Part shown: in pieces, positions 42,377 through 55,305 of the stretch
How positions within the stretch are numbered: position 1 is the stretch's first letter
Layout of the letters: each line of letters begins with the position of its first letter
NCBI GenBank assembly: GCA_019022495.1
Contig: JAFEKR010000009.1
Coordinates: 1,302,001-1,366,000 of the forward strand
From: Epichloe hybrida
Lineage: Eukaryota; Ascomycota; Sordariomycetes; Hypocreales; Clavicipitaceae
Direction: 5' to 3'
Length of the DNA stretch: 64,000 nt
Position numbers and translations under genes: made by a program
Notes under the pieces: generated by a model
What the model was told of the DNA's origin: nothing
Database searches by the model: none
Seen by the model: the letters and a program-made list of their open reading frames with translations, nothing else

Positions 42377-45324
42377 ATGGCCGGCAATCACAGCGAGGCA
42401 GACGTCTTCGCCATCCCCGACTTCTGGAAGAAGTCAAAGTGGCTGACTCAATTAGCTGGCGAGACTTCCACCTCCCTCTTTGGCCACGATTTGAACGGTA
42501 GAGCATACTTTCGTTCTTTTTTGTCAGCGTTGCATGCTGCCGCTGACATGTCTCAGCAGAACTACGTGACAAGGAAAACAATCTGTTACCGCTTGCGCCG
42601 ATAAGTCTCGAGACCAAAGGCTTCTTCAAGCTCCCGGAATTCAAACATAGTGCCGAACCCGACCAGTCCGCACCCGACGAAGCCAATCATGAGGCATCTA
42701 CACCATCACAGATATCGACATGTGTTGAAACAACGGCCGATGTCTGGATGGAATCAACTGAAGTCGTACCGGAGCCGGCTTCTTTGAGGACTTGGAAAGC
42801 TTTCAACACTGGGCAATCTGTGCCTTGCACGCCGTCGTTCCTCAGTGAAGCCGGTGCTAGGGCTTACGATGCAATGCTCAACTGGCCAACTGATTCTCTG
42901 GGACTCGATAATACCAAAACCCCGGTTGTACAGACAGAGGCCTACTTTGCGTCACTGCTATCGTTGAGCCTGGGACGAGACTCCGTCTTTTTTACGAAGG
43001 ATTTCGAGAACGAAACCTTTGCGGGCGTTCTTTCGGAGTTTCGTATTTCTGGATATACACGGCAGGTTCTCCAAGGCATAGAAAAGCAGGCCATGCAGTG
43101 TGGCTTGACGTACCTGTCACTAGCTGCTTTTTCTAGGTCATTATACGCCTCATCGGCGAGTCGCTGTGCTGTAGCGCTAGCAAGCGCCATCAATCAAATC
43201 CTACAAGCTGTTGAACATCGAGTCACTGTCGACGGACGGTTTCCAAAGTCACTTCTCAAGCTTCAATCCACCATCAAAGAGGCCTCCGTGATTCTTCGTC
43301 CTTTGAGAGATCTTGCTGCCCGGATGCCATCTGAAATTTCCGACGAGGATGTGTTGACATTGGTTTTCCAGGAGGCTTCAAGTCTTGAATCTAGCGAAGC
43401 GTACGTCCGAGACACGCTTTGTGAAATACTGCAACGCGTTTCAACCCCATGGATTGAAACGATTGAAGAGTGGCTTGGTACACGCCACGAAGTTGGCCTG
43501 CCCTTCACAAAGTCGAGCATTGGGGAGAAAAGGGGGTTTGTCAAGGTCGATGTGGAAGTTTTCACGAATGATTTTGGGCGAGAAGTTGAAGATGTGGATT
43601 TCCGATTGGTCATCGACAAGATTCCGTCTTTTCTGCCCCTGGATGTTGCCGAGTCCATATTCGAGACAGGGAGGAATTTGCGGTTCATCAGAGCATTTCA
43701 TCCAGATCATCCATTGTCGCAGCCTGGAGCCATCTCGTCCAACCAACCTCCCGAGGCTGAATGGCAGTTCGATTGGGATGCAATTCTGCGTCTTGAGAAA
43801 CGTGTAGAGCAGTACATGAAGAACATGTTGCTCACGCTAGAGCGCAGCCGCTCAGGCTCAGTTCAGCCCAGTATACCACTCAGCTTTGGTTTGAAAGGGT
43901 CACCACGCAAGATTGAGATGAATCTTTTGGGGCTAGATCAGGACATGATGGAGCAGCGCTTGCTAGAGTCCATCAAGTATCTCGATCAACCCCTGTCAAC
44001 ACAATCACAGTCACATGATGATTCTCTAGGTCGTCTGGTAAGCGCGAGGCTTTCCAGAGGTGATGAAGAAGACGCAGCTTCTTCCGATAACACTCCACAC
44101 TGGTCACTGGTGGCTCTTCTATCCTTCGGCGGCATTGCATCCGCGCAGGCACAAATTGTCAATCGCGAAAGCTTGCGTCTACTGTTTGAGAAGCATAACC
44201 TTCAGGCGCATCTGGACTTGCACCGAGATTTCCATTTATTGCGGAATGGCTTATTCTGCAGTCGTCTATCGCACGCCTTATTCGACCCGGATCTCGCAAC
44301 GGCTGAGAGGCACGCCGGCGTGGCAATGCAAGGGGGCATCATGGGTCTCCGTTTGGGAGGGCGAGACACATGGCCTCCAGCAAGCTCTGAACTTCGCCTT
44401 GCCCTCATGGGGGTGCTTCATGAAGCATATGAGGCAGGTGGAGGAAAGTCGTCGAAGGTGAAAAAGATGGGCTCAGACGGCCCTGTTCTACCGGGAGACC
44501 TGAGTTTCGCAGTGCGTGACCTGTCGGAGGAAGAAATTGACAAGTGCATGGATCCAGACACCCTCGAGGCGCTCGATTTCCTGAGATTGTCCTACACCAC
44601 TCCGCCGGAACTAACGTGCATAGTCACATCCCTTCATCTCATGCACTACGATCGCATATTCAAGCTTCTCTTGCGCACTCTGAGAATGCTTTATGTCGTA
44701 AATCAGCTACACCGGGACACCAACAACTCGCGCTCAAATGCGTGGTGGCTCGAAGACAACGCATCTTATCGTTTTGTCCGAGAAGCACAGCATTTCGTCA
44801 GCAGCATCGCATCATACTTTCTGGACAGTGGCATTGCCCTTCCATGGCAGGCCTTCGATCGTAAATTAGACGGTATTCGGACAGAACTCAGCGGGCGTGG
44901 CCCATGTACTGGAGACAAGGCAACGTTCAGCCCTAGCCCGACTCTGGTGCGAGACATGCACTCATTGGTGCTGGAGCGAGTCCTGTTTGCGCTCTTCCTG
45001 CGAAAGCGTCAACAATCCGTGCTGAGGCTTTTGGACGAAATCTTCACTATCATACTGGCATTCGCCAAACGATGGAGATTACAGGCGCTTGAGAAGGTGG
45101 ACGAGGGTGCAGACCGACTCGACCCCGCGAAGCCTTATGCGGAGCTCAGGAAGAAGCTGCAGGTGTTTATCACAGTCTGTAGGGGTTTATCCGAGAAAGC
45201 GAGAGCCAGTGGTAAGAAATCTGCGGCGGCTGGCATGGTCGAGGATTTTGGGATTGGCGACGACAGCTTGATTGCCCAGTTGTTGACCAAGTTGGATCTG
45301 GGTGATTATTATTGCAGGCACTGA
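42377..45324 (+). CDS. GCP6: Gamma-tubulin complex component, GCP6-like
   Basis: Two exons, 42377-42497 and 42560-45324, give 961 residues. The protein belongs to the Spc97/Spc98 family. The N-terminal grip1 region carries EAYFASLLSLSLGRDSVFF, FAGVLSEFRISGY and FRISGYTRQVL. The C-terminal grip2 region, which binds gamma-tubulin, includes MHYDRIFKLLLRTLRMLYV and VLFALFLRKRQQSVLRLL. Length and the long middle insertion fit fungal GCP6 (Alp16/GcpF) better than GCP2-4; GCP5 is the main alternative. It would sit at the spindle-pole body in the gamma-tubulin ring complex. The intron ends in a CAGCAG tandem acceptor, both choices in frame (42557 or 42560), which would add or omit one residue. Confidence 0.82.
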
Positions 45325-45633
45325 GCGAGTAGCCTTATTCACATGACCACGGTGAATGGAATGATATATACACGATGATATTTGAGATGAATGTTGGACC
45401 AGTGGACTGTGAAATCCACCATTTTGTGCAAAAGCGTACGTAAAAATCTACGCCCCTCAACGCCCCCTCAACGCGTCTTCCGTTTTGGTGGAGACACTAA
45501 TTTGCGCGACGTGAACGTCAACCTCTCGCAGTCGCCTCACCTGTTGAATGCGTTGTTCTTGCGACCAGAAAAGTTCCCGCTTCAACCTTGATTCGCACCG
45601 CCCTGTTTGTAAAGCAGAGGAAACAGAAACAAC
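45325..45633. other. Intergenic, GCP6 3' / ASK1 5'
   Basis: About 310 bp between co-oriented genes. No further feature seen. Confidence 0.6.
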
Positions 45634-47212
45634 ATGGCGCGCCCGAGTGTAGCGGCGCGCAACCTGTCCTTGATGGAAGAGCTGGAAAAGCTTGAGCAGT
45701 CCATCACGTTGACCTTGCAAGGTACGTACCATGGCGGCACCAGACAGCTTCGACTGACCCCGTTGCGATAGAAATCGATCACAACTTTAGTAAAGCGCAT
45801 AGAGTCGTCACGACGAGCATATTACCAGTTGTAGAACAGTATGGGGAACGTTCTCGAGCTGTGTGGGAGGCATCCAAGGTACGTCTTCTATCACGGGCGC
45901 AGGCTCAAAACGCAAGCTGGCACGGAGAGAGCTAGCTAGCTAACCTGCAGAGGTGAAAAATTCACACAGTTTTGGAAACAATTCTTCGAGGCGTCGGCCA
46001 ATGTTTCGCTGTCCGGCTATGAGGAACTTGCCGACGACGACGAAACCACCGTCATGGAGGAAAGCACGACGATGCGGGACGAAACGACTGCCGACTACAA
46101 CACCGCGGCGGCCCACGGGGAATTTACAGCAACACCGCCTATGGCTGGGGATGCAACGATGGATGCTGATGAGTCGCTGCTAGATGATGCAGAGCTTTCG
46201 GGTAGTACCCCTCGTCCGCCAGCGACCAAGACCATCAAGGCAGACATGTCGGATCGCGGAACGCCCTTTGACACCATGAAGCGCGAGATGAGGAACGAGG
46301 AGGAAGACACCACGGTGTTGCAAGACGACCAAGACTCGACGGTGCTTTTCGCGCAACGAACGGCCCAATTACCGGACATGTCCATGACCCCGAGGGGTCA
46401 ACAGGATGGCCATACAGCTGAGCAGCAACCCTCGGCGAGACGTAACAAGGATCCTCTACTTCACCGCGTTCTGGACAAGAATTACCGAGTGCAATCTACA
46501 CCACACAGACCAGGACTTCGCATTTCTCCACTCAAGAAGGAAGACGGCAAGAGGAAGGACAAGGGAAAGGAAAAAGGAAAAGCCTCGTGGCAGGAAGATG
46601 ATGATTCCTTCATGTCATCGCCCGAAATGGCGCCTCCAACATTGCGCAGTGAAGTGTTCATGTCGCCATACAAGCTCATGGCGCGTCAGCGGGTGGCCGC
46701 AGCGTCTCAGGGTCCGAGAACTCCCGGGGTGAGTGTGCAGACGCCGGCCAAGGGGAAAAATTCGCGGGGTGTATTCTCATCTACCGCACGTCGTAGAGCT
46801 GTGGTCGAGGGTGAGGGCGAAGCCGGCTCAAGCACCGGGAATGAGGCAACATCACGAGGAAGACAAAAACATGAGATTGACTGGGAGAGTGACAAGGATG
46901 ACGACGACGAGGATCTGTATGCGGGCATGAGTCCGCCCAAGACGATCCAGTTCGCGTTGCCGCCGTCCAAATTGCTACAGACGCCAGGTAAGGTTTACGT
47001 GTGTGATGAGAGATTCGAAAACTGCCGGGCTTCTTCCGAGAGAGGGAGGCGTGAGAGATTGTTGGCTAACTTGATCGGATGTGGCAGCTCGAGAGGCGAG
47101 TCGGAGGATTGTGGATGATATCTTGATGGATGCAGGTGCGGATCCGGAGTCGTCCGAGTATAGTCCGACGATGGTGAAGATGAACGAGGATATATTGAAT
47201 GATAGCTTCTAG
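45634..47212 (+). CDS. ASK1: DASH/Dam1 complex subunit Ask1
   Basis: Four exons: 45634-45721, 45772-45878, 45970-46987 and 47088-47212, giving 445 residues. The conserved N-terminal Ask1 domain reads LEKLEQSITLTLQEIDHNF, then HRVVTTSILPVVEQYGERS and FWKQFFEASANVSLSGYEE, each block on a separate exon. Ask1 is part of the ring that couples kinetochores to microtubule plus ends and is phosphorylated by Cdk1. The middle contains several S/T-P sites (RGTPFD, QSTPHRP, RTPGVSVQTP, PPSKLLQTP). The C-terminal exon supplies the conserved end ASRRIVDDILMDAG...MNEDILNDSF. Reading on from exon 3 without splicing would replace this end, so the last intron (branch GGCTAAC, acceptor GCAG) is important. Confidence 0.92.
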
Positions 47213-47793
47213 GTTCATCGGGAGAGGCATGGCGGTCACGTGTCATTCACATTGTTTAAGTAGAAAGACGGTGACGGAGCGGCACTTGCTGCACCTGACA
47301 ATGTGGGAGGGAACTCGACATTTTGCGTCTCGGCCAGGAACTCCCAATTTCAAAGATCCACCACTGGCTGACTGTTTACCGGTTTACCATGGACGGTGAA
47401 GCACGAGATCCACTAGCCGTGAGTCGATGGTGCCAAGCAAGCAGCCATGGTGATCGAACGTCTCGATTGTCCGTTGTCCGGGCGTCAAGTCAAGTCTGAT
47501 TGATAGCCCTGGTGGGAGAAAGAAAAAAAAATCAACGTCAACCAGTAAACGAGGCGCAGCAGCCGTTTTTGTAATACATACGGAGAGTATGACGGAGCAC
47601 CTAACTGGAATGTTGCGTAACGAGGTACGTACTCTTGGCGCGCGTTGAATTGACACGACCCATAAAACTGACCCCACCTACCCACCCGCCTTATCGATAG
47701 ACCGAACCCGTCTGCCATGGTCAAAAAATTTCTTAGAGCTGGACAACGTCGTCGGCCATCTGGCAGCGCACATGGTGCAGAGGAAGCGCAACC
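47213..47793. other. Intergenic, ASK1 3' / BMS1 5'
   Basis: About 580 bp. It contains TACGGAGTA at 47579-47587 and an A-rich stretch near 47521. No gene seen. Confidence 0.6.
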
Positions 47794-50700
47794 ATGGAGC
47801 AACTTCACAAACCGCATCGCAAGTCCAAGGAGAAGAAGAAGCATACTGGAGGTAAGGGTCACATGCTTTTATGAAGAAGAAAACAACACGTTCAAGACGG
47901 GCACTGACAGTGGCGCAGAAAATAATCCCAAAGCTTTTGCCTTTTCCAAGCCGGGAAAGTTGCAAAAAGCCGCAGCAAGGTCCCAAGATGTATATTTATC
48001 CACATTTACCAGTACCAAAATTAGCGCAGATGGTTGACTAGGGCTCTTCTTCTAGATCAAAGAAAGACGTCTTCACGTACCGCTCGTCGACCGACTTCCC
48101 GATGAAGCTCCTCCTCGCCTCGTGGCCATCGTCGGACCTCCCGGCGTTGGTAAGACCACTCTGCTCAAGTCAATGGTCCGAAGATATACCAAAGAGACAA
48201 TCTCAGACCCCCAAGGACCGATTACCGTCGTTACTTCGAAAAAGCAGCGCTTGACATTCGTTGAATGCCCCAATCAGTTGGAAGCCATGGTAGACATCGC
48301 CAAGGTGGCAGACATCGTGCTGCTCATGATTGACGGCAACTTCGGTTTCGAAATGGAAACCATGGAATTCCTCAACATTCTGGCCGCGACGGGTATGCCG
48401 GGAAATGTGTTTGGTATTCTGACGCATCTGGACCTCTTCCGCAAGCCCCAGGCCCTGAAGGATGCCAAGAAGAGATTGAAACGAAGACTTTGGACTGAAC
48501 TGTACCAGGGCGCTCACTTGTTCTACCTCTCAGGAGTCATGAATGGGCGATATCCCGACCGTGAGATTCACAATCTTTCTCGATTCGTGTCCGTCATGAA
48601 GAACCCTCGACCGCTGATCTGGCGCAACAATCACCCATACACAATCATCGACAGCTTCCGTGACATCACGCACCCAACAAAGATCGAAGATGATCCCAAA
48701 TGCGATCGATCAATCGTCTTGTCAGGCTACCTCCGAGGCACAAATTTTGCCTCGCAAGGACAGCGAGTTCATGTCGCAGGTTTGGGAGATTTTACTGTGG
48801 CTAATATGGAGATCCTGCCTGATCCCTGTCCGACCCCATCGATGGAGCAAGCTCTGGCGAAAATTGCTGGCAAGACTGGGCGACGACGACTGGACGAGAA
48901 GGAAAAGAAGTTGCACGCGCCCATGTCAGATCGAAGCGGCCTTAAGATTGATGGTGATGCTATCTGGATTACGAGAGAAAAGGGCTTCAGCTTCAACAAG
49001 GATGCAGAGGATGTGGAAAGAGGCGAAGGCGAAGAAATGATTGTAAATTTGCAGGGTGAGCGACGACTGCTCGGTCAAATGGAGGACGGTGTACAACTCT
49101 TCTCTGGTGGCCAGAAGATCAACGAAGTGGCGGATGAGGAAGATACCGGGCGAAAAACGCAACGGCGTGCTCGGCTCGCCGAGCGTGATGAGGACGAGAA
49201 TGAGGACATGACCGATGAGGATGATGAGGTTGAGGATGAAGGCTTTGTCAGCGGAAGTGGAGATGAGGATTCAGACGGAGAGGTCGAGTTCGATGAGGAC
49301 AAGATGGGCAAGATTTTCCGCAAGAGTGCCGACAAGTTCAATGAAGAGGACGACGTCGCATTTGCCGACAGCGACTCAGATCTCGGTTCATTATCAGGCG
49401 ATGAGGAGAATGAGGAAGCAGAAGAGCAAGAAGAAGAAGACGACGACGACGACGACGACGACGAGGCGACAGTTGACTCTGATGAAGAGGAAGCTGCCAT
49501 GCGGTGGAAGAATGATCTGGCTGGAAAAGCTCGCAAGCTACATGGCAAGCGACGGAAATTTCACACGGGAGATCTAGCCAGGTACATCTATGATTACTCT
49601 ATGACACCAGAGGAAGCTCTGAAGCGATGGAGAGGCGAAGAAGAAGGGTCTGAAGAGGAAGACATTGAGAAGTCAGATGATGACGACGACTTCTTCAAGA
49701 AGTCGTCGCAGGAGAAAGAAGATTCAACAGAAGACCGCTCAATACCGTTATACGACTACGAAGACTTAGCAGCTAAATGGGCAGAGCAAGATAACTTGGA
49801 TAGTCTGCGTCGAAAATTCACAAGCACAGACCTGGGAGGAGATGTTGATGAAGATGGTGGAGATGACGATGATTTTGATGGGTTTCTAGATGGAGATGAT
49901 GATGACGAAGGTGACGGCGTCTTCCAAGATCTGGAAGCCGAGGACGCAGGGCAGACACAAGCAGAGGCAGCAGACGATATTGCCGCCGAGCGAGAAAAAA
50001 ACGCCAAGCGTAAAGAAGAATTAAAGCAGCGTTTTGAGGAGCAAGATCGAGATGGTTTCCTCAACGACAAGGCCAACGCCCGCAGAGAAGGCGGCGACAT
50101 CCACGAGTACGGCGAAGACGACTGGTATGACGCGCAAAAGGCCGCGATCCAGAAGCAGCTTGATGTTAATAAGGAAGAGTTTGAGAAGCTTGATGAGCGC
50201 CAAAGAGCCGCCGTCGAGGGCTACCGCGCCGGCAAATACGCCAAGCTGGTTCTTGAAGGTGTCCCTGCCGAGTTTGTATCCAAGTTTAACGCCCGTCTTC
50301 CTATTATCGTCGGCGGCCTGACTCCCACCGAAGACCGCTGGGGTTTCGTGCAAGTGCGTATCAAGCGTCACCGTTGGCACAAGAAGATCCTCAAGACCAA
50401 CGACCCTCTTATCCTGTCCCTGGGCTGGCGACGCTTCCAGACTATGCCTATCTACAGCACGACTGATTCTCGCACGCGTAACCGCATGCTCAAGTACTCC
50501 CCTGAGCACATGCACTGCTTCGCCACATTCTACGCTCCCCTTATTGCCCCTAACACAGGCTTTGTCTGCTTTAACTCATTCTCGCCCTCTAACGCGGGCT
50601 TCCGCATTGCCGCCACAGGCACTGTCCTCAGCGTTGACGAGTCTACCGAGATTGTTAAGAAGCTTAAACTCACGGGCACTCCTTACAAAATCTTTAAAAA

Positions 50701-51433
50701 CACAGCCTTTATCAAGGATATGTTTAACTCGTCCCTTGAAATCGCAAAGTTCGAAGGCGCCTCGGTTAAGACCGTCTCGGGCATCCGCGGCCAGATTAAG
50801 CGCGCCCTATCCAAGCCAGAAGGCCACTTCCGCGCTACCTTTGAAGACAAGATCCTCCTCAGCGACATCGTCTTCCTCCGCGCCTGGTACCCCATCAAAC
50901 CCCACCGCTTCTATAACCCGGCCACCAACCTCGTGGGCTGGCAGCCCATGCGTCTCACCGGCGAGGTTCGCCGCGACGAGAACGTCGCCACGCCCCAGCT
51001 CAAGAACAGCCAGTACCGCAAGATTGAGCGCGAAAACAGACACTTCAACCCTCTGCGCGTGCCCCGCGCCCTCGCCGCCCAGCTACCCTACAAGTCGCAA
51101 ATCATCACCACCAAGAAGCAGAAGCGCGAAACCTACATGCAGAAACGAGCCGTCGTCTTGCCCAACAACTCGGAGGAGAAGAAGGCCCGCGCCATCATGC
51201 AGCAGCTGCTCACTGTTCGCAACGACGCTGCTGCCAAGAGACGCGCCAAAAAGGCCGAGAACCACGCTGCCTTCCAGAAGAAGCTTGCTGATAATGAAGA
51301 AAAGAAGGAGGCTAGAGAAAAGAGAGAGTCCAAGGACTTTTGGCGCAAAAATGGGAGAAAGCGTGGCGCGGCTGAGGATAATGCTGCTGGTGCTGGTGCT
51401 GGCGGCGGCGGCGGCGGCAAGAGGAGGAGGTGA
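47794..51433 (+). CDS. BMS1: Ribosome biogenesis GTPase Bms1
   Basis: Three exons: 47794-47851, 47919-47989 and 48056-51433, giving 1168 residues. The N-terminus is the Bms1 hallmark: MEQLHKPHRKSKEKKKHTG, then NNPKAFAFSKPGKLQ and RRLHVPLVDRLPDE. G1 loop GPPGVGKTT is near residue 70-78, with ILTHLDLF as the G4 equivalent. A long acidic middle with Asp runs (~440-460, ~620-640) is followed by the conserved RIKRHRWHKKILKTNDPLI. The C-terminal translation-factor-like domain includes GTVLSVDESTEIVKKLKLTG and FLRAWYPIKPHRFYNP, and the protein ends in Gly/Ala and KRRR. Bms1 works with Rcl1 in the SSU processome for 18S rRNA maturation in the nucleolus. The two short 5' exons are supported by exact frame joins. 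Confidence 0.95.
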
Positions 51434-52231
51434 CCTGGGTAGAACGGAGTCAAATGGAAAGAAAATTGTGTATATTCATTTTTGTCGAAAGGGATGGTGG
51501 AACGAACAATAACTACAACATTTGTTTTGAAACTACACGCGATACTTGAAACCCATAAACGTCAGTCTGCAAGTTTCAATCAACCAACCACTTGTTAAAC
51601 AAAATAGGACCCGATAATAATCAATTTTTTTTTCTTGTTGCCAGACAACCTAGTGAGGGTCGGCGGAATTGTATGTGGAATGATGAGCTTGTGGAAGCTT
51701 AGGCAGACCACCATGTTTTAAATGTCATCACACCTACAAGGGAGGCTAGCGAGCCAAGGCATACAAATGTATTTGCAACATACTCTCTCAACACTCTCTC
51801 GTCCTATGGACTTCGACGCAGGCCCAATAGTAAAATAACCCTTCATCCTTGTCTAAGCTAGCCAGCGAGAAGACGACGACATTCATACATGCATCCTTTA
51901 AAAGGCGGCCTCACGTTTTGGTTGAGTACCAACCGCCGCCAAAAATATTCTTTCCCGCAATCTCCCATCACAGGCAACACGTTCCATTCCGTCGCTGCCT
52001 CATCGAATCATCTTCGTCCACTTCGTTTTGCAAACTCGTTCTTGAGCGTCTCCCACAAGAGCGTAATGAATGTTCCAGAGGGAAACCCGAATTCCAACTT
52101 TGTCCAGCCCGGTCGACGAAGAAAAGATGTACGCCCCATTGAAAAAAAGCACGTTCAAAGCACCATCTCCGTAGTCTCATGCCTTGTTCGCTTTATCTCG
52201 TGTACATGTGGAATTTGTTGTAATGAGCCAC
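51434..52231. other. Convergent 3' region, Bms1 / reticulon
   Basis: About 800 bp between converging genes, without recognisable coding sequence. Small ORFs within 51849-52180 are on both strands and unsupported. Confidence 0.6.
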
Positions 52232-53632
52232 CTAGGAAGCAATCAAAGGTTCCGCTTCAATGACAGGTTCTGTGGGAACTGGGCCCTCGGGTTCAGCAAC
52301 CTTCTTCAAATTGGGCTCCTCGGTAGGGGCAACGGGAAACTCGGGCTGCTTGACAGGGGCAGCAGAGGTAGGCTGTTTGGGAGAAGGAACAGGAGAGGGT
52401 GGGGTGGCGCCGCGACCACGCAGCATCTCCTGAACCTTTCCAGTGTAATCACCAGCGTATTGCTTGCCCACGGAGGTGATGTGATCGGCCTGCTTCTGGG
52501 CGACGCTTCGAAACTGGGCAGTCTGAGCATTGATTGCATCAGAAGCGTTCTTGAGGTGGTGATCAATCAGCTCCTGGTTGGAGGCGTAAACCAGGGGCAC
52601 GAAGAAGGCTACCGTGGTGGCAATAATGGCAAGGCCCCAGTACGGCACGAGCTTTACGAGATGATAAGAAAGGAAGGCAGTCACACAGGCCTGTTCATTT
52701 CGCATCAGTTAGCAGCAACAAAATAGGGTTTGGTTACGAGTGCAAGGCTTACCGCGGCAGAGGCACCGACGTTCTCAACGAAAAGAATTCTCTGGGCTTC
52801 GATGACAAAGAAGTTGATGAGCTCGTGAACGTCGCCAATAAAGCTGTCGATGGTAGGTCGCGAGATGGTAAGGTATCGGCGAGGGCGCATCTGAGTGGCC
52901 AAGCCGTGGCTGAGGACGGCCTTACCAGCGATTTCAGCACCGACAGTCACGGAGAGAGCCATGGAAGACAGCTTCAAAGCCCAGCGGATTACGTCGAGGT
53001 ATCTAGCCACAAAGATAAAGGAGACAATCGAAGCGTATGCAATGGTGGAGGCACCTAGATGGTGAGAGACATGTCAGTGGCCCGCTGACCAATTTGCCCA
53101 TATTTGCTGGCTATGACGAGATCGACTCGAAGCATCACTTACGAGGGTTCTTCCATGACAGAAGCTCTGAAAAGAAAGAGTGGTAGTGCGTGAGGGGCTG
53201 GCCGGTGGCAGCGGGGTTGACGGGAGTCCTTCGAGATGCAGCGAGATTGGAGAGCTCAGCCTGAGTCTTGGCCTGCTGGTCCTTCACGTTTTGAGCAACG
53301 GGACCTATTCAGAGAAGCAGAGCGGGTCAGCCTTGAGCAAAGGGGGAAAATCGAGTATTTGCGGTTTAAGCACGGGAGTGACGTCCAAAAAAAAACTCAC
53401 CGTTAGTGACAGAGTCATAGGCAGCAGTCGCATCTGTAGAAATCGGGTCAGGATATTGTGTCGTCATCATGGCAATAGCTGCATGAGGTGGTCACGTATC
53501 AGGGTACTATAGCTCGGGTTAGCGACTCGGGCATCGGGTATGACGAGGCGTGCCAGAGGAAAAGTGCAAAACAACCTTACTGGTCTTGGTGGTCTCTAAG
53601 AGAGAACCACCGTTAGGAGTGGTATCAGCCAT
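52232..53632 (-). CDS. RTN1: Reticulon-like protein (ER-shaping)
   Basis: Five exons: 53632-53581, 53478-53401, 53304-53143, 53054-52753 and 52690-52232, giving 350 residues. The reticulon homology domain starts at LLSWKNPRASTIAYASI (~93). It contains two long hydrophobic hairpins: SIVSFIFVARYLDVIRWALK onward, and the second around LVKLVPYWGLAIIATTVAFF, with a hydrophilic loop between (RRYLTISRPTIDSFIGDVHE). The C-terminal third is Pro/Glu-rich (PSPVPSPKQP) and soluble. Reticulons insert as wedges that curve tubular ER and nuclear envelope. All four introns (102, 96, 88 and 62 bp) join in frame; phases are 1, 1, 1 and 0. The N-terminal MADTTPNGGSLL exon is only 17 codons. Confidence 0.92.
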
Positions 53633-55305
53633 GGCGATGATTGGTAAATATGCGATTTGTGTAGTTTTTGCAATGGTTTTTTTTTTCTTCTTGAAAATGT
53701 GTGGTTTTTTCCCTTCGTGTAGAAGTTGAACAGGGGTCGGGTCGCGAGATTTTGGTATCTAAGGGGTAGTGGGCCAAAGTGTAAGCGACAGAAGCTTCAA
53801 AGCTCAAAAATCGGCAAGCTATGTAGCCCTCCAGGATCAGTTAGGTGGAGAGATAGTCCTCCAGTCTGTACAGTGACGCAGATGACGAGGGAGAGATGGA
53901 GAGATGCAGAATGCAGAGATGCAGCAGAGAGGAGCAACAGGGTCAAGATGACTAGGACTAGATTCAGAACCGAAAATAGGGAAGAGGTAGAGAAAAATGC
54001 ACTCTTGTCGTACCTGTGAGATGCAACCGAAGTTGTTGAGTTGTTAGGGAGGATTAGATCCTGTTTTGAGGGGTAGGAGTAAGAGCGAAGGAGAAGCAAG
54101 AGGAAGGAAGCACGGAATGACAGTTGGCAAAGGGAAAGAGGAAAATGTATGACGGAGGACGAATGACGGAGGAGTCAGGACGGAAGACCGGGATAAGAGA
54201 TATCGATATCAAATCAAATCAGAGCAGAGTCTGAGTCTGAGTGACTGGGCGACTGACTACATGTACTCCGTACGGCTACGACTATTACGAGTGTACGCAC
54301 ACAGTGTGTACCGTACCTACACCACACTCACTGCTCCTCTACGACGAGTGGACCCAGGGGGAGACGGCAGTATTGTGCTTTGTGGCTGCCATGACCTTAT
54401 CAGCGTCCGTAAGTCTGGCATGGGCGATGCATCAAGATACACTGATGAAGCAACGTTGAAAATTCATGTCCTGAAAGACGAAGGCGCAAAAAATCATGTG
54501 CCAACAAGAAAAGAAAGCAAGACGAGAACAGGAGTTGTGGGGCCCCTGACAACCAGTGACGATGCGAATCGGTGTTCCAAGCTCGCAAGCTCAGACCAGG
54601 CGGCTGGCAAGCTACCTGGCAGCTGGCATGACTGGGCACGGGACTCGGACGACCACGTCTTCTTGTCAAAGTCAAGCTTGTCCATTTCGCTTCGTTCATG
54701 GCATGTCATCCATGCCCACCATTACCTAGAGTTGTTGTGATTATACTTGAACGCGTTTTCTCATAATCCGCGGGAAGCTAGCTCTACCTCCTACTTTATT
54801 GCACAAAGCACATGTATAGTTAGTTACCTTTGCTTTCCACTGGTTTCGATGAATAACATGTGAGCCTCCTCTACATCATGCCTACCTCACTCATTCCCCA
54901 TTGTGTGTGTGTGTGTGTGTGTGTGTGTGAGTGAGTGAGTGTGCAAATTAATCAACACAACCTGCATTCTAACTTCTATGCCGTTATACCATCCGCCTCA
55001 CTTCGCCAACATTTCGCAGCATTTATTAGCCATCACAGGCCGCCGCAATGAGAGTCCCATCTAACGATTTGACTCCTTCGACGCATGATACTATGGCTCG
55101 CTCGCATGCAAATGCAGCCACAATGAATTATATACAGAAATATGCGGCATCAAGACGGAAAAAAAATAAACGAACACGGTGTTCACCCCAGCGTGATGCA
55201 TCAATTTCGAAAAGGTGAGAAGAAAAAGAAGAAGAAAATAGAACCACCCTGGGTACGCTGCCAATCCATCGGCTTGTGAAAATCAATCAGCTTCATTCAT
55301 CGCGA
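53633..55305. other. Intergenic, reticulon 5' / TBC 3'
   Basis: About 1.7 kb. It contains TACTCCGTA at 54264-54272 and a (GT)n/(GAGT)n microsatellite at 54902-54940. ORFs at 54241-54740 lack domain support and overlap on both strands. Confidence 0.55.
54902..54940. repeat. (TG)n-(AGTG)n microsatellite
   Basis: About 14 TG dinucleotides followed by three AGTG units. Confidence 0.92.

Noticed and set aside
48000..51450. Long minus-strand and shifted frames over Bms1
   Set aside because: Shadows of the Asp/Glu-rich coding sequence (poly-Ser) and of the C-terminal GC-rich codons.
54241..54740. Two overlapping plus-strand ORFs (72 and 159 codons)
   Set aside because: Both strands and several frames are open, composition is not codon-like and no motif is present.
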